DNA of 58,680 nt. Origin: Demequina globuliformis (lineage in GTDB: Bacteria > Actinomycetota > Actinomycetes > Actinomycetales > Demequinaceae). The position numbers and the translations under genes were made by a program. Shown here in pieces: positions 16,672 to 24,620 of this stretch. The notes below the pieces were generated by a model. The model ran no database searches. It was not told where the DNA came from and was given only the letters and a program-made list of their open reading frames with translations. The stretch spans positions 1-58,680 of the forward strand of contig NZ_BBRG01000006.1 in assembly GCF_000975155.1 (NCBI RefSeq), written 5' to 3'. How positions within the stretch are numbered: position 1 is the first letter of the stretch; each line of letters opens with the position of its first letter.

Positions 16672-17513
16672 TTAGGCGTCGTCCTCTCGCATCACTTGAT
16701 CCTACGTCCTGTCTATCGTGATCAGTTACGAGAACACGCTATGGGCAACCACCGACACGCCCGCATTCCGCGCTGGGAGAGGGCAGCACGCGGTAGCGTC
16801 GGGAGCGCCCAGCCGGTGCGCCGGGCGTCGACCGCGAAACGCGCGTTGGCACGTCGGCCTCCCTTCAGAAACTTTCCGCAGGGGGCGCGAAGCGTTCACA
16901 CTCGCGACCTACGAGTGCTTGACGGGAAAGGCAGCATCGGACGAGGCGCGGACGCAGTCTCCCGCCCCGAGGCGTTGGGGTCGAGGGACAGATGCGAGCC
17001 AGCTCCAGACAACGACTGAATCAGCACACACTCACTCAGTGACGGGGACCGCGACCTGCGGATGCGGAGTGGCACGCCCTCTGGTGGATCCGGCTTGCAC
17101 TTCGTAAATGTCAGTGAATGTGTGTGGGGCTTGACTAGAGCCCCCGATGCGTCTTGAGCGCATGTTTGTTGCCGACGGTGCCACCCGCCGGTGCCGGTGC
17201 CGGTGCCGGCAATCTTGGCACCGGTGATCACCAAACCTCAAGGGTGTAGTCCGCGCTTCGGTTCGACCCCTCTAGCGTCGTGCCTGCGCGACGCTGGTCA
17301 ACCCCGCGACCTGCGTAGGGCTTGCGGACGGTGCTCCGCACCAAGGGTGGCCGGATCGCGGGTTTGGGGGTTGACAAGCACCGCTCCAGCGCTTGGGCCT
17401 CCGGTATCGAAACGAAGCCCCCGACTGGTCGTAAACAGTCCCCGAGTCATGTTGCCAAATCAAGTGAAGAGCGCGCTACGCGCGCCCCTGTCGGGCTCGC
17501 CCATTTTTGATAC
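16672..17513. other. Gene-free stretch inside the accessory island
   Basis: No credible coding region, tRNA or mobile-element remnant was recognised in these 842 bp. It holds one short simple repeat (17187-17209) and, at its right end, a small GC hairpin (GCGCGC-TAC-GCGCGC, 17471-17485) that may end the adjacent minus-strand gene. It may be decayed coding DNA. Confidence 0.5.
17187..17209. repeat. GCCGGT short tandem repeat
   Basis: Just under four copies of the hexamer GCCGGT in non-coding DNA. It could vary by replication slippage; no function is evident. Confidence 0.6.
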
Positions 17514-18449
17514 TTAGGAGTCAACATCCGGACTATCTAATCTCGGAACCCCGGAGTCGTGCCGAAGGACCGTAACCACGTACCTATCTGTGCGTGGCCG
17601 CACGTTGACCACACGCTGCACCGTTCGGACTTCGGCAAGGAGCATGTCGCCATCTGCAAATGTCTCTTGTCGATCCCGTACCCGTCGCAAAAAAGCTTTG
17701 TCCTCGATCTCCACTGAAAATTCCGCGTCGCCGTCACTCACTCGCCACTTGGAGTCCCTGAACCCGACATTGATAACTTCGAGCAACATCTTGGTTGTCT
17801 CGTCGTGAAGCACCTCAGCGCGAAACTCAGCGCCAAATCCGGCGCGGTCTACCGGCTTGACGAGGGCAGATTCAGAGGAACTTGAGATGCTGAGCGTGTC
17901 TATTTCTCCTTGATCGAGGGGACTCACAACTTTCTCGAGCCCAACCATGGCCTTTCCATCCTTGTAGATCAACCAAGCGAGTTCGTCGACTTCAAGTACG
18001 GTGCCGTCTGGGTACCGAATGCGCACTTGAGGTGTCGACTGAACGTCCGGAAGGGGTGCGACTTCACCTTCAGATTCGATCTCGACCGGCTTACCGCCGT
18101 GGCGGATCACTCGCGCAGCAATTTGGATTGCCTTGACTACGCCGGCACCAATGATTGTCAAACCACCGAGTATCTCGGCGGCGTTTACCGCCGCCTGTGC
18201 GTTTTCCCCACGGAGCGTGTCCGCAAGGTTCGGTAGGTCGTTCATCCACTCGATCAGAAGTGAAATTTCGAACGACCCCGCTGCCGTTGCTTCTATGTCA
18301 AGTTTGACTTTCGACCCAGGCTCAGCCAATGAACCCGCAACCTCAACGGCATCCGCAAGGCCAAGTAGCGCCGGAGCGAGGTCTCGAACATCCATCCGAT
18401 GCGTCTCAAGCGCAGGGCCATCGTATTTGAGTGCGATGGTGCTTGTCAT
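17514..18449 (-). CDS. Conserved hypothetical protein of the accessory island
   Basis: 311 aa. The ATG at 18449 follows GGGGGAA by 7 nt; the frame is open a further 63 nt. The N-terminal segment ALKYDGPALETHRMDVRDLAPALLGLADAVE resembles a widespread family of uncharacterised bacterial proteins (YDGPAL...MDVxDLAPALLA), usually found in accessory DNA. A glycine-rich hydrophobic stretch (ILGGLTIIGAGVVKAIQIAA, about 92-111) could be a membrane or buried helix. The C-terminal half is beta-rich. There are no catalytic motifs that I can name. A role in defence is only suggested by its neighbours, the restriction-modification pair. Confidence 0.6.
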   Translation of the reverse strand: MTSTIALKYDGPALETHRMDVRDLAPALLGLADAVEVAGSLAEPGSKVKLDIEATAAGSFEISLLIEWMNDLPNLADTLRGENAQAAVNAAEILGGLTIIGAGVVKAIQIAARVIRHGGKPVEIESEGEVAPLPDVQSTPQVRIRYPDGTVLEVDELAWLIYKDGKAMVGLEKVVSPLDQGEIDTLSISSSSESALVKPVDRAGFGAEFRAEVLHDETTKMLLEVINVGFRDSKWRVSDGDAEFSVEIEDKAFLRRVRDRQETFADGDMLLAEVRTVQRVVNVRPRTDRYVVTVLRHDSGVPRLDSPDVDS

Positions 18450-18642
18450 TACGTTCCCCCAAGGTAGCGGCTGTGCATTGATCATTGCGTGATTTGGCTG
18501 GCGTTCGCGCAACTACCGCCTCACCCTAGTCCGTGTAGGAGTCAAAACCATCATGGAGGACTGAGTGTCCTCGGCTTGACAGGGTGTATTAACAGTTCGC
18601 GTCATTGGTGGAAGCAGTGCCTCTTAGTAGACCTGCCCCTCG

Positions 18643-19122
18643 CTAAGCAAGGGGAACGGGGTTGCGGCTGAAGACCTTGCGGCCGTCACCCAGCCGCACC
18701 CAAGGGCGCATGTCTCTATAGCGGACCCCGCCCTGGTCGTGTGCTCTGCGCAGCTCTACGACGGGGACCGCGACCTGTACCGGCACACCGCCCGGCTCCG
18801 CGGTTGCTGGTAGGCGGTCGCTAATCTCGTGCGGGATGTTCACGGCCATGTTATGAGCGTGGCGACTCCGCCCCATACGCACGCCAAAACCTGTAACGAC
18901 GACAGGCATGCCTCCTACGTTTGTGACCGTGATCGCAACCTGGTCGTCCCCACGAAGCGGGTTGTCGCCCTCAACGCCATAGATCGGGATTGAGTACACG
19001 GACCTGACCTTGACTCGACGCCCACCGAGCCGGTGTGCGCGAATCTGCCACACCAACGTTGCCGCCGCGACGAGTGCAGCCACGACTCCAGTCATCAGGC
19101 CCCCCAAGCTAACTGTGTCCAT
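18643..19122 (-). CDS. Small membrane-anchored hypothetical protein
   Basis: 159 aa. One N-terminal membrane segment (about 6-27, LGGLMTGVVAALVAAATLVWQI) is followed by a basic stretch (RAHRLGGRRVKVR) and a beta-rich domain with ITVTNVGGMPVVVTGFGVRMG, a pattern of small Ig-like domains often found next to a membrane anchor. The positive residues after the segment suggest that the domain is cytoplasmic. No family is recognised with confidence. It lies in the accessory island, 193 nt upstream of the 17514-18449 gene on the same strand. Confidence 0.55.
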   Translation of the reverse strand: MDTVSLGGLMTGVVAALVAAATLVWQIRAHRLGGRRVKVRSVYSIPIYGVEGDNPLRGDDQVAITVTNVGGMPVVVTGFGVRMGRSRHAHNMAVNIPHEISDRLPATAEPGGVPVQVAVPVVELRRAHDQGGVRYRDMRPWVRLGDGRKVFSRNPVPLA

Positions 19123-19308
19123 GCTTCAATCCCGTCCCTCACGCATCACTGGGAGAAGGCTACCGGCGGCATGCGGTGACTCCTCGTACGGTGCGCTCGC
19201 GTAACCGAAGTTGCGCCGACCGGGTGCATTCGGGAGTTACTCCATCGGGTGCAGCCCTGAATTCTCTGCCAGAAGGTTCGCTCGGGCAATAGCTTGTCAA
19301 CAGGGCAC

Positions 19309-19898
19309 GTGGGGACACAAAAACGGCATTCGACTTAGCCGCCGCCCGTAGCGGCATTGAGCTCGAACGCGCGCGGGCGCCTTGGATCAACGAGTGTGGA
19401 CACTTTGGAGTCGACTCCCTTCCGCCGGAAACCGCCGACATTCTCGATTCCATGTTTGAGGCACTTGGCGGCAGCAATGCCGAGCATCGAGCCAAGCGTC
19501 TGAGGTCGTTGCCGGGTGACTTTTGCCACCGGCCGTCAGGCAGGTTCAATAAAGTCGATGAGTCGCAACAGTTCACGAGTGCTCGGAGCCTCACCCTGCC
19601 CTCTATCCCGATGACGCGGACCTCGGATACTCACTAGGTCGGATACCGAGCGCTGTGCAGCCAGTGGTCTACGAGCGCAGACAGTTTTCGGGCAACAAAG
19701 CCGGCTCTGGCGTTCGGGCCTGGCGGGCGACCACGGCAACGCCCCTACTACTACGCCCTCCGTGATCTCGTGACGCCAGCGCTCGGGCACCCGTCACTTA
19801 TGCGAGTGCCCGCGCCGGAGCGTGACGGTGCGGTCGCATACGAGCGTGTTCGCGACGCCATCGTGCGTCTGAAGCAGAAACGCATCGCGCTCCTTTAA
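19309..19898 (+). pseudogene. Multiply frameshifted gene remnant
   Basis: Coding-like protein sequence continues through three reading frames. A possible GTG start at 19309 gives MGTQKRHST, then a shift leads to DLAAARSGIELERARAPW...LPGDFCHRPSGRFNKVDES up to about 19600. A second shift gives LYPDDADLGYSLGRIPSAV...ERRQFSGNKAGSG. A third leads to QRPYYYALRDLVTPALGHPSLMRVPAPERD...KQKRIALL, ending at TAA 19896. Joined, these would give about 195 aa. The pieces have the composition of real protein, not of random frames. I do not recognise the family. It is probably a dead gene of the accessory island next to the restriction-modification pair. Confidence 0.55.
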
Positions 19899-19917
19899 AA
19901 CTGCGAGACGCCGACCC

Positions 19918-20718
19918 CTACAACGGATGCGTGAGCCGCCGCACGAACTGCCGGGTCCGCTCCTCGCGAGGCGCGCCGAGCACTTGGGCGGGCGGGCCTA
20001 CCTCGAGGACGCGCCCGGCGTCGACGAACGCGACCTTGGCGGCCACCTCGCGGGCGAACTGCAGCTCGTGGGTCACGACGACCATGGTCCAGCCCTCGGC
20101 TGCGAGGTCGCGCATGAGCAGCAGCACGTCGCCCACCAGTTCTGGGTCGAGCGCGGACGTGGGCTCGTCAAAGAGCAACAGAGAAGGCTTGAGCGCCAGC
20201 GCGCGCACAATGCCAACACGCTGCTGCTGCCCGCCAGAGAGCTGATGCGGGTAGGAGTCGGCCTTGTCGGCCAGCCCCACGCGTTCCAGCAAGGCGCGAG
20301 CATCCTCCAATGCCTCGGACCGCGACCGGCCCTGCACCACGACCGGGCCTTCGATCACGTTCTCGATGACGGTGCGGTGCGGGAAGAGGTTGTAGTGCTG
20401 GAAGACCATGGCGGACTGGTCGCGCAGCGAGCCGCGTGCCCGCTCCAGCTCCTTCGCCCCCGCGCTCCCCACGGAGGCGAAGTCCACCCGGGTGCCGGCG
20501 ACGGACACCACGCCGGCGTCGGGCGTTTCCAGGCCGTTGAGGCACCGCAGCAGCGTGGTCTTTCCGGAGCCGGAGGCTCCGATCACCGCAACCACGTCTC
20601 CGCGCTCCACGGTGAGGTCCACCGAACGCAGAACCTGGTTGTCTCCAAAAGCCTTGGAAACGTCTTCTACGGTCAGCAGCGGAGCATCGGCCCGCTCAGC
20701 GTCAGGCGACAGCGACAT
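19918..20718 (-). CDS. Polar amino acid (cystine-type) ABC transporter ATPase
   Basis: A 266-aa ATPase of the polar amino acid uptake family (GlnQ/TcyC type). Walker A is GASGSGKTT (47-55), the Q-loop region is MVFQHYNLFPH, the signature is LSGGQQQR, Walker B is LLLFDEPTSALD, and the switch His is in VVVTHELQFA. It overlaps the permease gene by 17 nt. It energises uptake with the permease and lipoprotein encoded upstream. Assignment to cystine rests on the Cys-rich leader peptide before the operon rather than on the ATPase itself. Confidence 0.85.
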   Translation of the reverse strand: MSLSPDAERADAPLLTVEDVSKAFGDNQVLRSVDLTVERGDVVAVIGASGSGKTTLLRCLNGLETPDAGVVSVAGTRVDFASVGSAGAKELERARGSLRDQSAMVFQHYNLFPHRTVIENVIEGPVVVQGRSRSEALEDARALLERVGLADKADSYPHQLSGGQQQRVGIVRALALKPSLLLFDEPTSALDPELVGDVLLLMRDLAAEGWTMVVVTHELQFAREVAAKVAFVDAGRVLEVGPPAQVLGAPREERTRQFVRRLTHPL

Positions 20719-21370
20719 GACGGTCCGGCCTCCTTTCCAGCCTCAGCTGCCCCGAGGACAGCGCCAAGCAGATCACCCAGTACACCAGGCCCGCCTCGAC
20801 GTACAGGAGCATGAACTCCTGCGTGAAGGCGGCGATCTCTTGGGCCTTGCGGAACAGCTCGGACATGAGAATCAGCGACGTGAGCGACGTGTCCTTCACG
20901 AGTGAGATGAACGTGTTGGACAGCGGCGGCACCGCGACGCGCGCGGCCTGCGGCAGGATCACGCGGCGCAGGGCGGTGCGACGGTTCATGCCCACCATGT
21001 AGGCGGCCTCCCACTGCCCCTTGTCGACGGACAAGATGGCGGCGCGCACCACCTCTGCCGCGTAGCCGCCCACGTTGAGCGACAGCGCGATGATGGCGCT
21101 GGGCCAGGGGTTGATGACGACCCCTATGGACGGCAGCCCGTAGAACACGACGAACAGTTGCACCAGCAGCGGGGTGCCGCGGATCACCGAGATGTACAGG
21201 CGTGCCAGTCCGGACACAAAGCGGTTCTTGGACAGCCGCATCAGCGCCGCCGCGACGGCGAGCACCATTCCCAGCACAAATGACACGAGTGCCAGAGGAA
21301 TGGTGCCCACCACCGCGGCTAGCGACAGTGGTCCCAGCGATTCCCAGAACAGGGACCAGTCAATGTCCAT
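20702..21370 (-). CDS. Polar amino acid ABC transporter permease
   Basis: A 222-aa HisM/TcyB-type inner-membrane permease with about five membrane segments (roughly 13-40, 55-80, 85-110, 145-170, 180-205). The EAA loop, which contacts the ATPase, reads VDKGQWEAAYMVGMNRRTALRRVILPQA, and the preceding IRGTPLLVQLFVVFYGLP is diagnostic of the polar amino acid family. It begins 5 nt after the binding protein stop. A single permease gene implies a homodimer. Confidence 0.87.
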   Translation of the reverse strand: MDIDWSLFWESLGPLSLAAVVGTIPLALVSFVLGMVLAVAAALMRLSKNRFVSGLARLYISVIRGTPLLVQLFVVFYGLPSIGVVINPWPSAIIALSLNVGGYAAEVVRAAILSVDKGQWEAAYMVGMNRRTALRRVILPQAARVAVPPLSNTFISLVKDTSLTSLILMSELFRKAQEIAAFTQEFMLLYVEAGLVYWVICLALSSGQLRLERRPDRHVAVA

Positions 21371-21375
21371 GAGGT

Positions 21376-22203
21376 TTAGGATTCCACGGACACGTCGTCA
21401 CCGAAGAACTGCGCGGACAGTTCGGCCAGCGTGCCATCCTCAGCGAGGGTGCCAAGGGCCTCGGTCACGGCGTCGGCCAGCGCCGAGTCGCCACCGGCGA
21501 ACGCAAAGGCGCTCTGGGAGCCGTCCTCGGTCTCGAGAGCGACCTTGAGGCCCTCGCCGCCCTTGTCGACCTTGTAGTCCAGCCAGGTGAGCTTGTCGTT
21601 GATCGTGGCGTCCACGCGGCCCTGGTTGAGGAGCTCGACTGACTGCGCCCAGCCCTCGACGGCCTCGATGTTGGCGCCGGACTCCTTGGCGAGCGTGCCG
21701 TAGGAAGACGTCAGGGACTGCGCCAGGGTCTGGCCCTCGATGTCGTCCCACGTGGCGATCTCGTCGTAGTCCTCGCGCACCACGACCACACCGTTGGAGT
21801 AGGTGTAGGGAGCGGAGAACTCGTAGACCTCTTCGCGCTCGGGGGTGATGCCGACCTGGTTGGCGACCGTGTCAAAGCGGCCGGCCTCGAGACCAGTCAA
21901 CAGCGCGTCCCACTGGGTCTCCTCGAACTGGACCTCGACGCCCAGCTCGTCGGCGACGGCGCGGGCCACCTCGACGTCGTAGCCGGTGAGGTCTCCGGTG
22001 CCATCGGCGTGGAAGGTGAAGGGACGGTAGGTGCCCTCGGTGCCGACGACGATCACGCCGGCCTCCTGGACGTCGGTGAGCGACGTGTCGGTGCCTGCCG
22101 CGGCGGACGAGGTGGACTCGGCACTGTCACCCTCGGCGGAGCAGGCGGTCAGCGCGAGTGCTGAGGCGACTGCGACGGCGGGAACAATGGCGCGGATCTT
22201 CAT
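21376..22203 (-). CDS. Amino acid (probably cystine) binding lipoprotein
   Basis: A 275-aa cluster 3 solute-binding lipoprotein. The signal peptide ends in LTACSAEG with the lipidated Cys21; a Ser/Ala/Thr linker follows. The binding domain has the family motifs GTEGTYRPFTFHADGTGDLTGYDVEVARAVA and DTVANQVGITPEREEVYEFS. The overall sequence resembles the L-cystine binding proteins TcyA/TcyK/FliY. It is the first structural gene of the operon, about 210 nt downstream of a Cys-rich leader peptide, so cysteine availability likely controls expression. The ATG is preceded by AAAGG. Confidence 0.85.
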   Translation of the reverse strand: MKIRAIVPAVAVASALALTACSAEGDSAESTSSAAAGTDTSLTDVQEAGVIVVGTEGTYRPFTFHADGTGDLTGYDVEVARAVADELGVEVQFEETQWDALLTGLEAGRFDTVANQVGITPEREEVYEFSAPYTYSNGVVVVREDYDEIATWDDIEGQTLAQSLTSSYGTLAKESGANIEAVEGWAQSVELLNQGRVDATINDKLTWLDYKVDKGGEGLKVALETEDGSQSAFAFAGGDSALADAVTEALGTLAEDGTLAELSAQFFGDDVSVES

Positions 22204-22414
22204 GGAGGTTGCCTTTCGTGGGGCGTGTCAGGGCGCATCGGGACGCCCGTGGTTCGGGCCGATGCTTGGGGTAAGCCGGCGTTCACCGGCACGTGCCGGA
22301 GGGCACGGGAAGACTCAGGCGAGTCAGGGGGCGAGCGCGGGTTTTGCTGCGTTCGCGGGGGCTGCCTGCGGTCAGCGGCGCGCGATGCGGGCCTTCAGCG
22401 GCAGCGGGTTGTCG
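22204..22414 (-). promoter_or_regulatory. Long untranslated leader of the cystine ABC operon
   Basis: 211 nt between the Cys-rich leader ORF and the binding protein gene. It contains several short GC hairpins on the minus strand, including GACTC-GCCT-GAGTC and a CCGGCACGTGCCGG palindrome, but no hairpin followed by a T-tract. It also holds a 10-base match to the dispersed 11-mer (22256-22265). Control could be by RNA folding around the binding site or Rho-dependent termination. Confidence 0.45.
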
Positions 22415-22425
22415 TTAGCGACAAC
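22408..22425 (-). promoter_or_regulatory. Hairpin spanning the end of the Cys leader ORF
   Basis: GTTGTCG-CTAA-CGACAAC, a perfect 7-bp stem whose first arm and loop contain the last Cys codon, the Arg codon and the stop of the leader peptide. A ribosome stalled at the terminal Cys codons would prevent it forming. Confidence 0.6.
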
Positions 22426-22507
22426 ACATGTGAGCGGCGCGACAGCACATCATGCCGGGCGCGACGTGCGCAGGCATGGACATGGGGCTGTTGCGGGTGA
22501 TGCTCAT
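22415..22507 (-). CDS. Cysteine-rich leader peptide (30 aa)
   Basis: A 30-codon ORF ending MMCCRAAHMCCR, with two Cys-Cys pairs (TGC TGT and TGT TGT) in the last ten codons. It lies upstream of a cystine-type ABC operon on the same strand. It has no Shine-Dalgarno; TTAAAT ends 6 nt before its ATG, so it is probably translated from a leaderless mRNA. Polycysteine leaderless short ORFs acting as cysteine-responsive attenuators are described in mycobacteria, and this fits that pattern. Scarcity of Cys-tRNA would stall the ribosome at the CC codons and alter the downstream hairpins. Confidence 0.75.
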   Translation of the reverse strand: MSITRNSPMSMPAHVAPGMMCCRAAHMCCR

Positions 22508-22513
22508 GAAGGG

Positions 22514-22519
22514 ATTTAA
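22514..22519 (-). promoter_or_regulatory. -10 element of the cystine operon leader
   Basis: TTAAAT on the minus strand, 6 nt from the leader ATG, the best AT-rich match in the region. The -35 is unclear. Confidence 0.5.
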
Positions 22520-22555
22520 CCACGCATCGCGGGCGTCTATTCCCCTCCATCCGCG

Positions 22556-23029
22556 TTACGGGCAGTACGGCTGCCACTGCACCTGGTAACCGGCGGCTTG
22601 GAGTGCGTCAATCATTTGCTCTCCGTGCGTTGCCTCATTGGGTGCTGCGTACCACGTGGCGCCGTCCCCCACGACCTCATAGTCCTGCGCGATGTATCCC
22701 TGCTCGCACGCCTCCGCGCGTTCTTGGACGTCAACGTCCCAGTCGAAGGGCACGACGACGGGCATGGGAACGTCGTCGAAGTAGCAGAAGGTGCTGGCCC
22801 GGATGAGGTCGCAGTCAAGACCTGCCGCGCCGAACGCCTCTTCGAGGTTGTCTGCCGTCACCGGAGCCGGCTGCGGCTGCGCGTTGGTCTCGCTGCCTGA
22901 CGGCGCCGGGCTCGCAGTCGCACTCGGAGGGGCCGAGGGCGACGGTGGAGCCGCTTCCTCCGGACCGGCGCATCCGACCACGAATGCGGCGACCACGAAA
23001 GCGGACACCGCCATAAGCATGCGAGTCAT
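22556..23029 (-). CDS. Putative lipoprotein
   Basis: 157 aa. A short signal peptide ends in FVVGCAGP, with the lipidated Cys20, then a Pro/Ser/Ala-rich linker to about residue 55. The mature domain has four cysteines (LDCDLIRASTFCYF, RAEACEQGY, final YCP), likely forming two disulfides outside the membrane. No family recognised. The ATG overlaps the stop of the upstream hydrolase gene by 4 nt, so the two are coupled, although no functional link is obvious. Confidence 0.65.
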   Translation of the reverse strand: MTRMLMAVSAFVVAAFVVGCAGPEEAAPPSPSAPPSATASPAPSGSETNAQPQPAPVTADNLEEAFGAAGLDCDLIRASTFCYFDDVPMPVVVPFDWDVDVQERAEACEQGYIAQDYEVVGDGATWYAAPNEATHGEQMIDALQAAGYQVQWQPYCP

Positions 23030-23982
23030 GAGTCCCGATTCTTCCAGAAGCTGTGGAACAGGTCCGCGTGATCGGCGGGCGCATCCAGCCACGGCTGGTG
23101 CCCTTCGCCAGGTCGCACCTCCACGCGCGAACGGGAAACGTGCGCCGCCCACCGAGCCACGGCATCGGCCCGCCCAAAGGGATCCCTCTCCCCCACGATC
23201 CACAGCGACGGGGCCTCCACGCGCGCCAGCACCGAGGCGTCCGGCGCCCAGCCCGGGCGCAAGCCGCGCACGGAGGCGAAGGCCCGCAGCAGAGCGAACT
23301 CGTGGGCGTACGTGTCGGTGTGGTTCGCGAGCGCCACACGCCAGTCCAACTGCTCGCGGGTGAGGCCGCCGCGATCGATGAGCGCACCGTGCCCCATCCC
23401 CCGCAGCGAGCGTACAAAGTCCCGCTCGCTCACGCGCCAGCGCGACACCACGCCTGCGACGGGACGCAGGGTCGCCAGACGCATGGGCGCAGGAAGCGTC
23501 ATCCCTGCGACCGCAGGCACCCCATCAAGGACCACGGACGCGACCTGCGCGGGCCTGCGGGCGGCGAACTGGATCGCCGCCATGCCACCCGCAGAGTTGC
23601 CCACCACATGCACAGGCCCGTCCCCGAGCTCTCCGGCCACGGCGCCCAGGACCGCTGCGATGGCTTCGCCGGCATCGGCCCCCAACGAACCCACCGGGAG
23701 CGGGTCGCTCAGCGCACAACCCGGCCTATCCAGCACCAGGCACCGCCGCCCGCCACCTGCCTGAAGCGCAGCGACGAGCGAGGCGAACACTCCCCCGGCC
23801 GTGGGCGTGCCGTGCACAAAAAGCGCGGCTGTGCCAGGGACGCCCGCTCCGCATTCGAGGACGCGCACGCGTATGCCGAGGGACGGCACGGTGACCCAGT
23901 GCTCTCGCGGCTCCAGGCCGTAGGCAGCCCACAGGGCGCGCTCGGCCTCGCGATAGCGGGCCTCATCGAGTCGTGTGCGCAC
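23026..23982 (-). CDS. Alpha/beta hydrolase
   Basis: About 318 aa. The nucleophile elbow is VVGNSAGGMAA (GxSxG), the oxyanion region is FVHGTPTAGGVF, and an acidic residue in VGERDPFGRADAV plus the histidine in RPGEGHQPWLD complete the expected Ser-Asp-His triad. The GTG at 23982 was chosen because it follows AAGGAGG by 5 nt; the frame is open 54 nt further. The substrate (ester, lactone or haloalkane-like) is not predictable. It is followed by an overlapping lipoprotein gene and is divergent from the RibD-C protein. Confidence 0.82.
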   Translation of the reverse strand: MRTRLDEARYREAERALWAAYGLEPREHWVTVPSLGIRVRVLECGAGVPGTAALFVHGTPTAGGVFASLVAALQAGGGRRCLVLDRPGCALSDPLPVGSLGADAGEAIAAVLGAVAGELGDGPVHVVGNSAGGMAAIQFAARRPAQVASVVLDGVPAVAGMTLPAPMRLATLRPVAGVVSRWRVSERDFVRSLRGMGHGALIDRGGLTREQLDWRVALANHTDTYAHEFALLRAFASVRGLRPGWAPDASVLARVEAPSLWIVGERDPFGRADAVARWAAHVSRSRVEVRPGEGHQPWLDAPADHADLFHSFWKNRDS

Positions 23983-24041
23983 CTGGCCTCCTTCCCTCAA
24001 GCCTGCCACGCGCTCCGCGCGCGCGACCGGGCCCAACGACG

Positions 24042-24047
24042 TAGCGT
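24042..24047 (+). promoter_or_regulatory. -10 element of the RibD-C gene
   Basis: TAGCGT followed by a 6-nt spacer and the ATG at 24054; no ribosome binding site. Consistent with a leaderless mRNA. Confidence 0.45.
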
Positions 24048-24053
24048 CAAGCC

Positions 24054-24617
24054 ATGGGACGCATCATTGTGGAGCAGCACGTCACCGCCGACGGCTTCGC
24101 TGCCGGGCCGGGCGGAGAACTGGACTGGGTGGACGGCTCGGTGACGAACACCGCCCCCATGGTCGACCGTGCCCTCGCCGAACTCACGGAGGCCAGCGCG
24201 ATCCTGCTGGGGCGAGTCACCTACGAGATGTTCATCTCCTACTGGCCCACCGCGACCAACGATCCCCTCGCGGCTCCCATCAACGCGCTGCCGCGACACG
24301 TGGTCAGCACCACCCTGGGCGGCGCGCCATGGGGCGACCACGACCCGGCCGTCTTGGAGCCAGGAGACGCGTGCGAAACCGCTGACCGCCTGGCCGCCAT
24401 GTATGACGGCGACATCATTGTGTGGGGCAGCCTGACCCTCGCCTCCAGCCTTCTCGATGGCGGCTGCGTCAATCAGATCCGGCTGCGCGTCGCCCCCGTA
24501 TTCCTGGGCGCAGGCCTACCTGTGTGGTCAGGCGCCTACGCGCCGCGACCGGGGCAGTTGGTCGAGAACACGAGGCTGGAGTCCGGCCAAGTGCTGCTGA
24601 CCTACGACGTGGCGTGA
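24054..24617 (+). CDS. Dihydrofolate reductase-like protein (RibD C-terminal domain)
   Basis: A 187-aa protein of the DHFR-like RibD-C family (YyaP/YwjB type). It has the N-terminal strand RIIVEQHVTADGFAAGPGGELDWV, the cofactor-contacting LLGRVTYEMF, and the second nucleotide segment GDIIVWGSLTLASSLLDGG followed by RLRVAPVFLGAG. Such proteins probably bind NADPH, but the reaction of stand-alone members is unknown. It is followed after 3 nt by a PIN-like gene, probably in the same transcript. Confidence 0.8.
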   Translation: MGRIIVEQHVTADGFAAGPGGELDWVDGSVTNTAPMVDRALAELTEASAILLGRVTYEMFISYWPTATNDPLAAPINALPRHVVSTTLGGAPWGDHDPAVLEPGDACETADRLAAMYDGDIIVWGSLTLASSLLDGGCVNQIRLRVAPVFLGAGLPVWSGAYAPRPGQLVENTRLESGQVLLTYDVA

Positions 24618-24620
24618 GCG

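Noticed and set aside
16738..17020. Short open frames in the gene-free part of the island
   Set aside because: Composition-biased, no ribosome binding site, no coherent protein pattern.
17249..17278. GGTTCGA-containing segment resembling a tRNA T-arm
   Set aside because: No acceptor, D-arm or anticodon arm can be folded around it.
17045..18781. 18-nt identical sequence GACGGGGACCGCGACCTG at about 17041 and 18763
   Set aside because: A match of this length is plausible by chance in 58 kb at this base composition, and flanks do not align.
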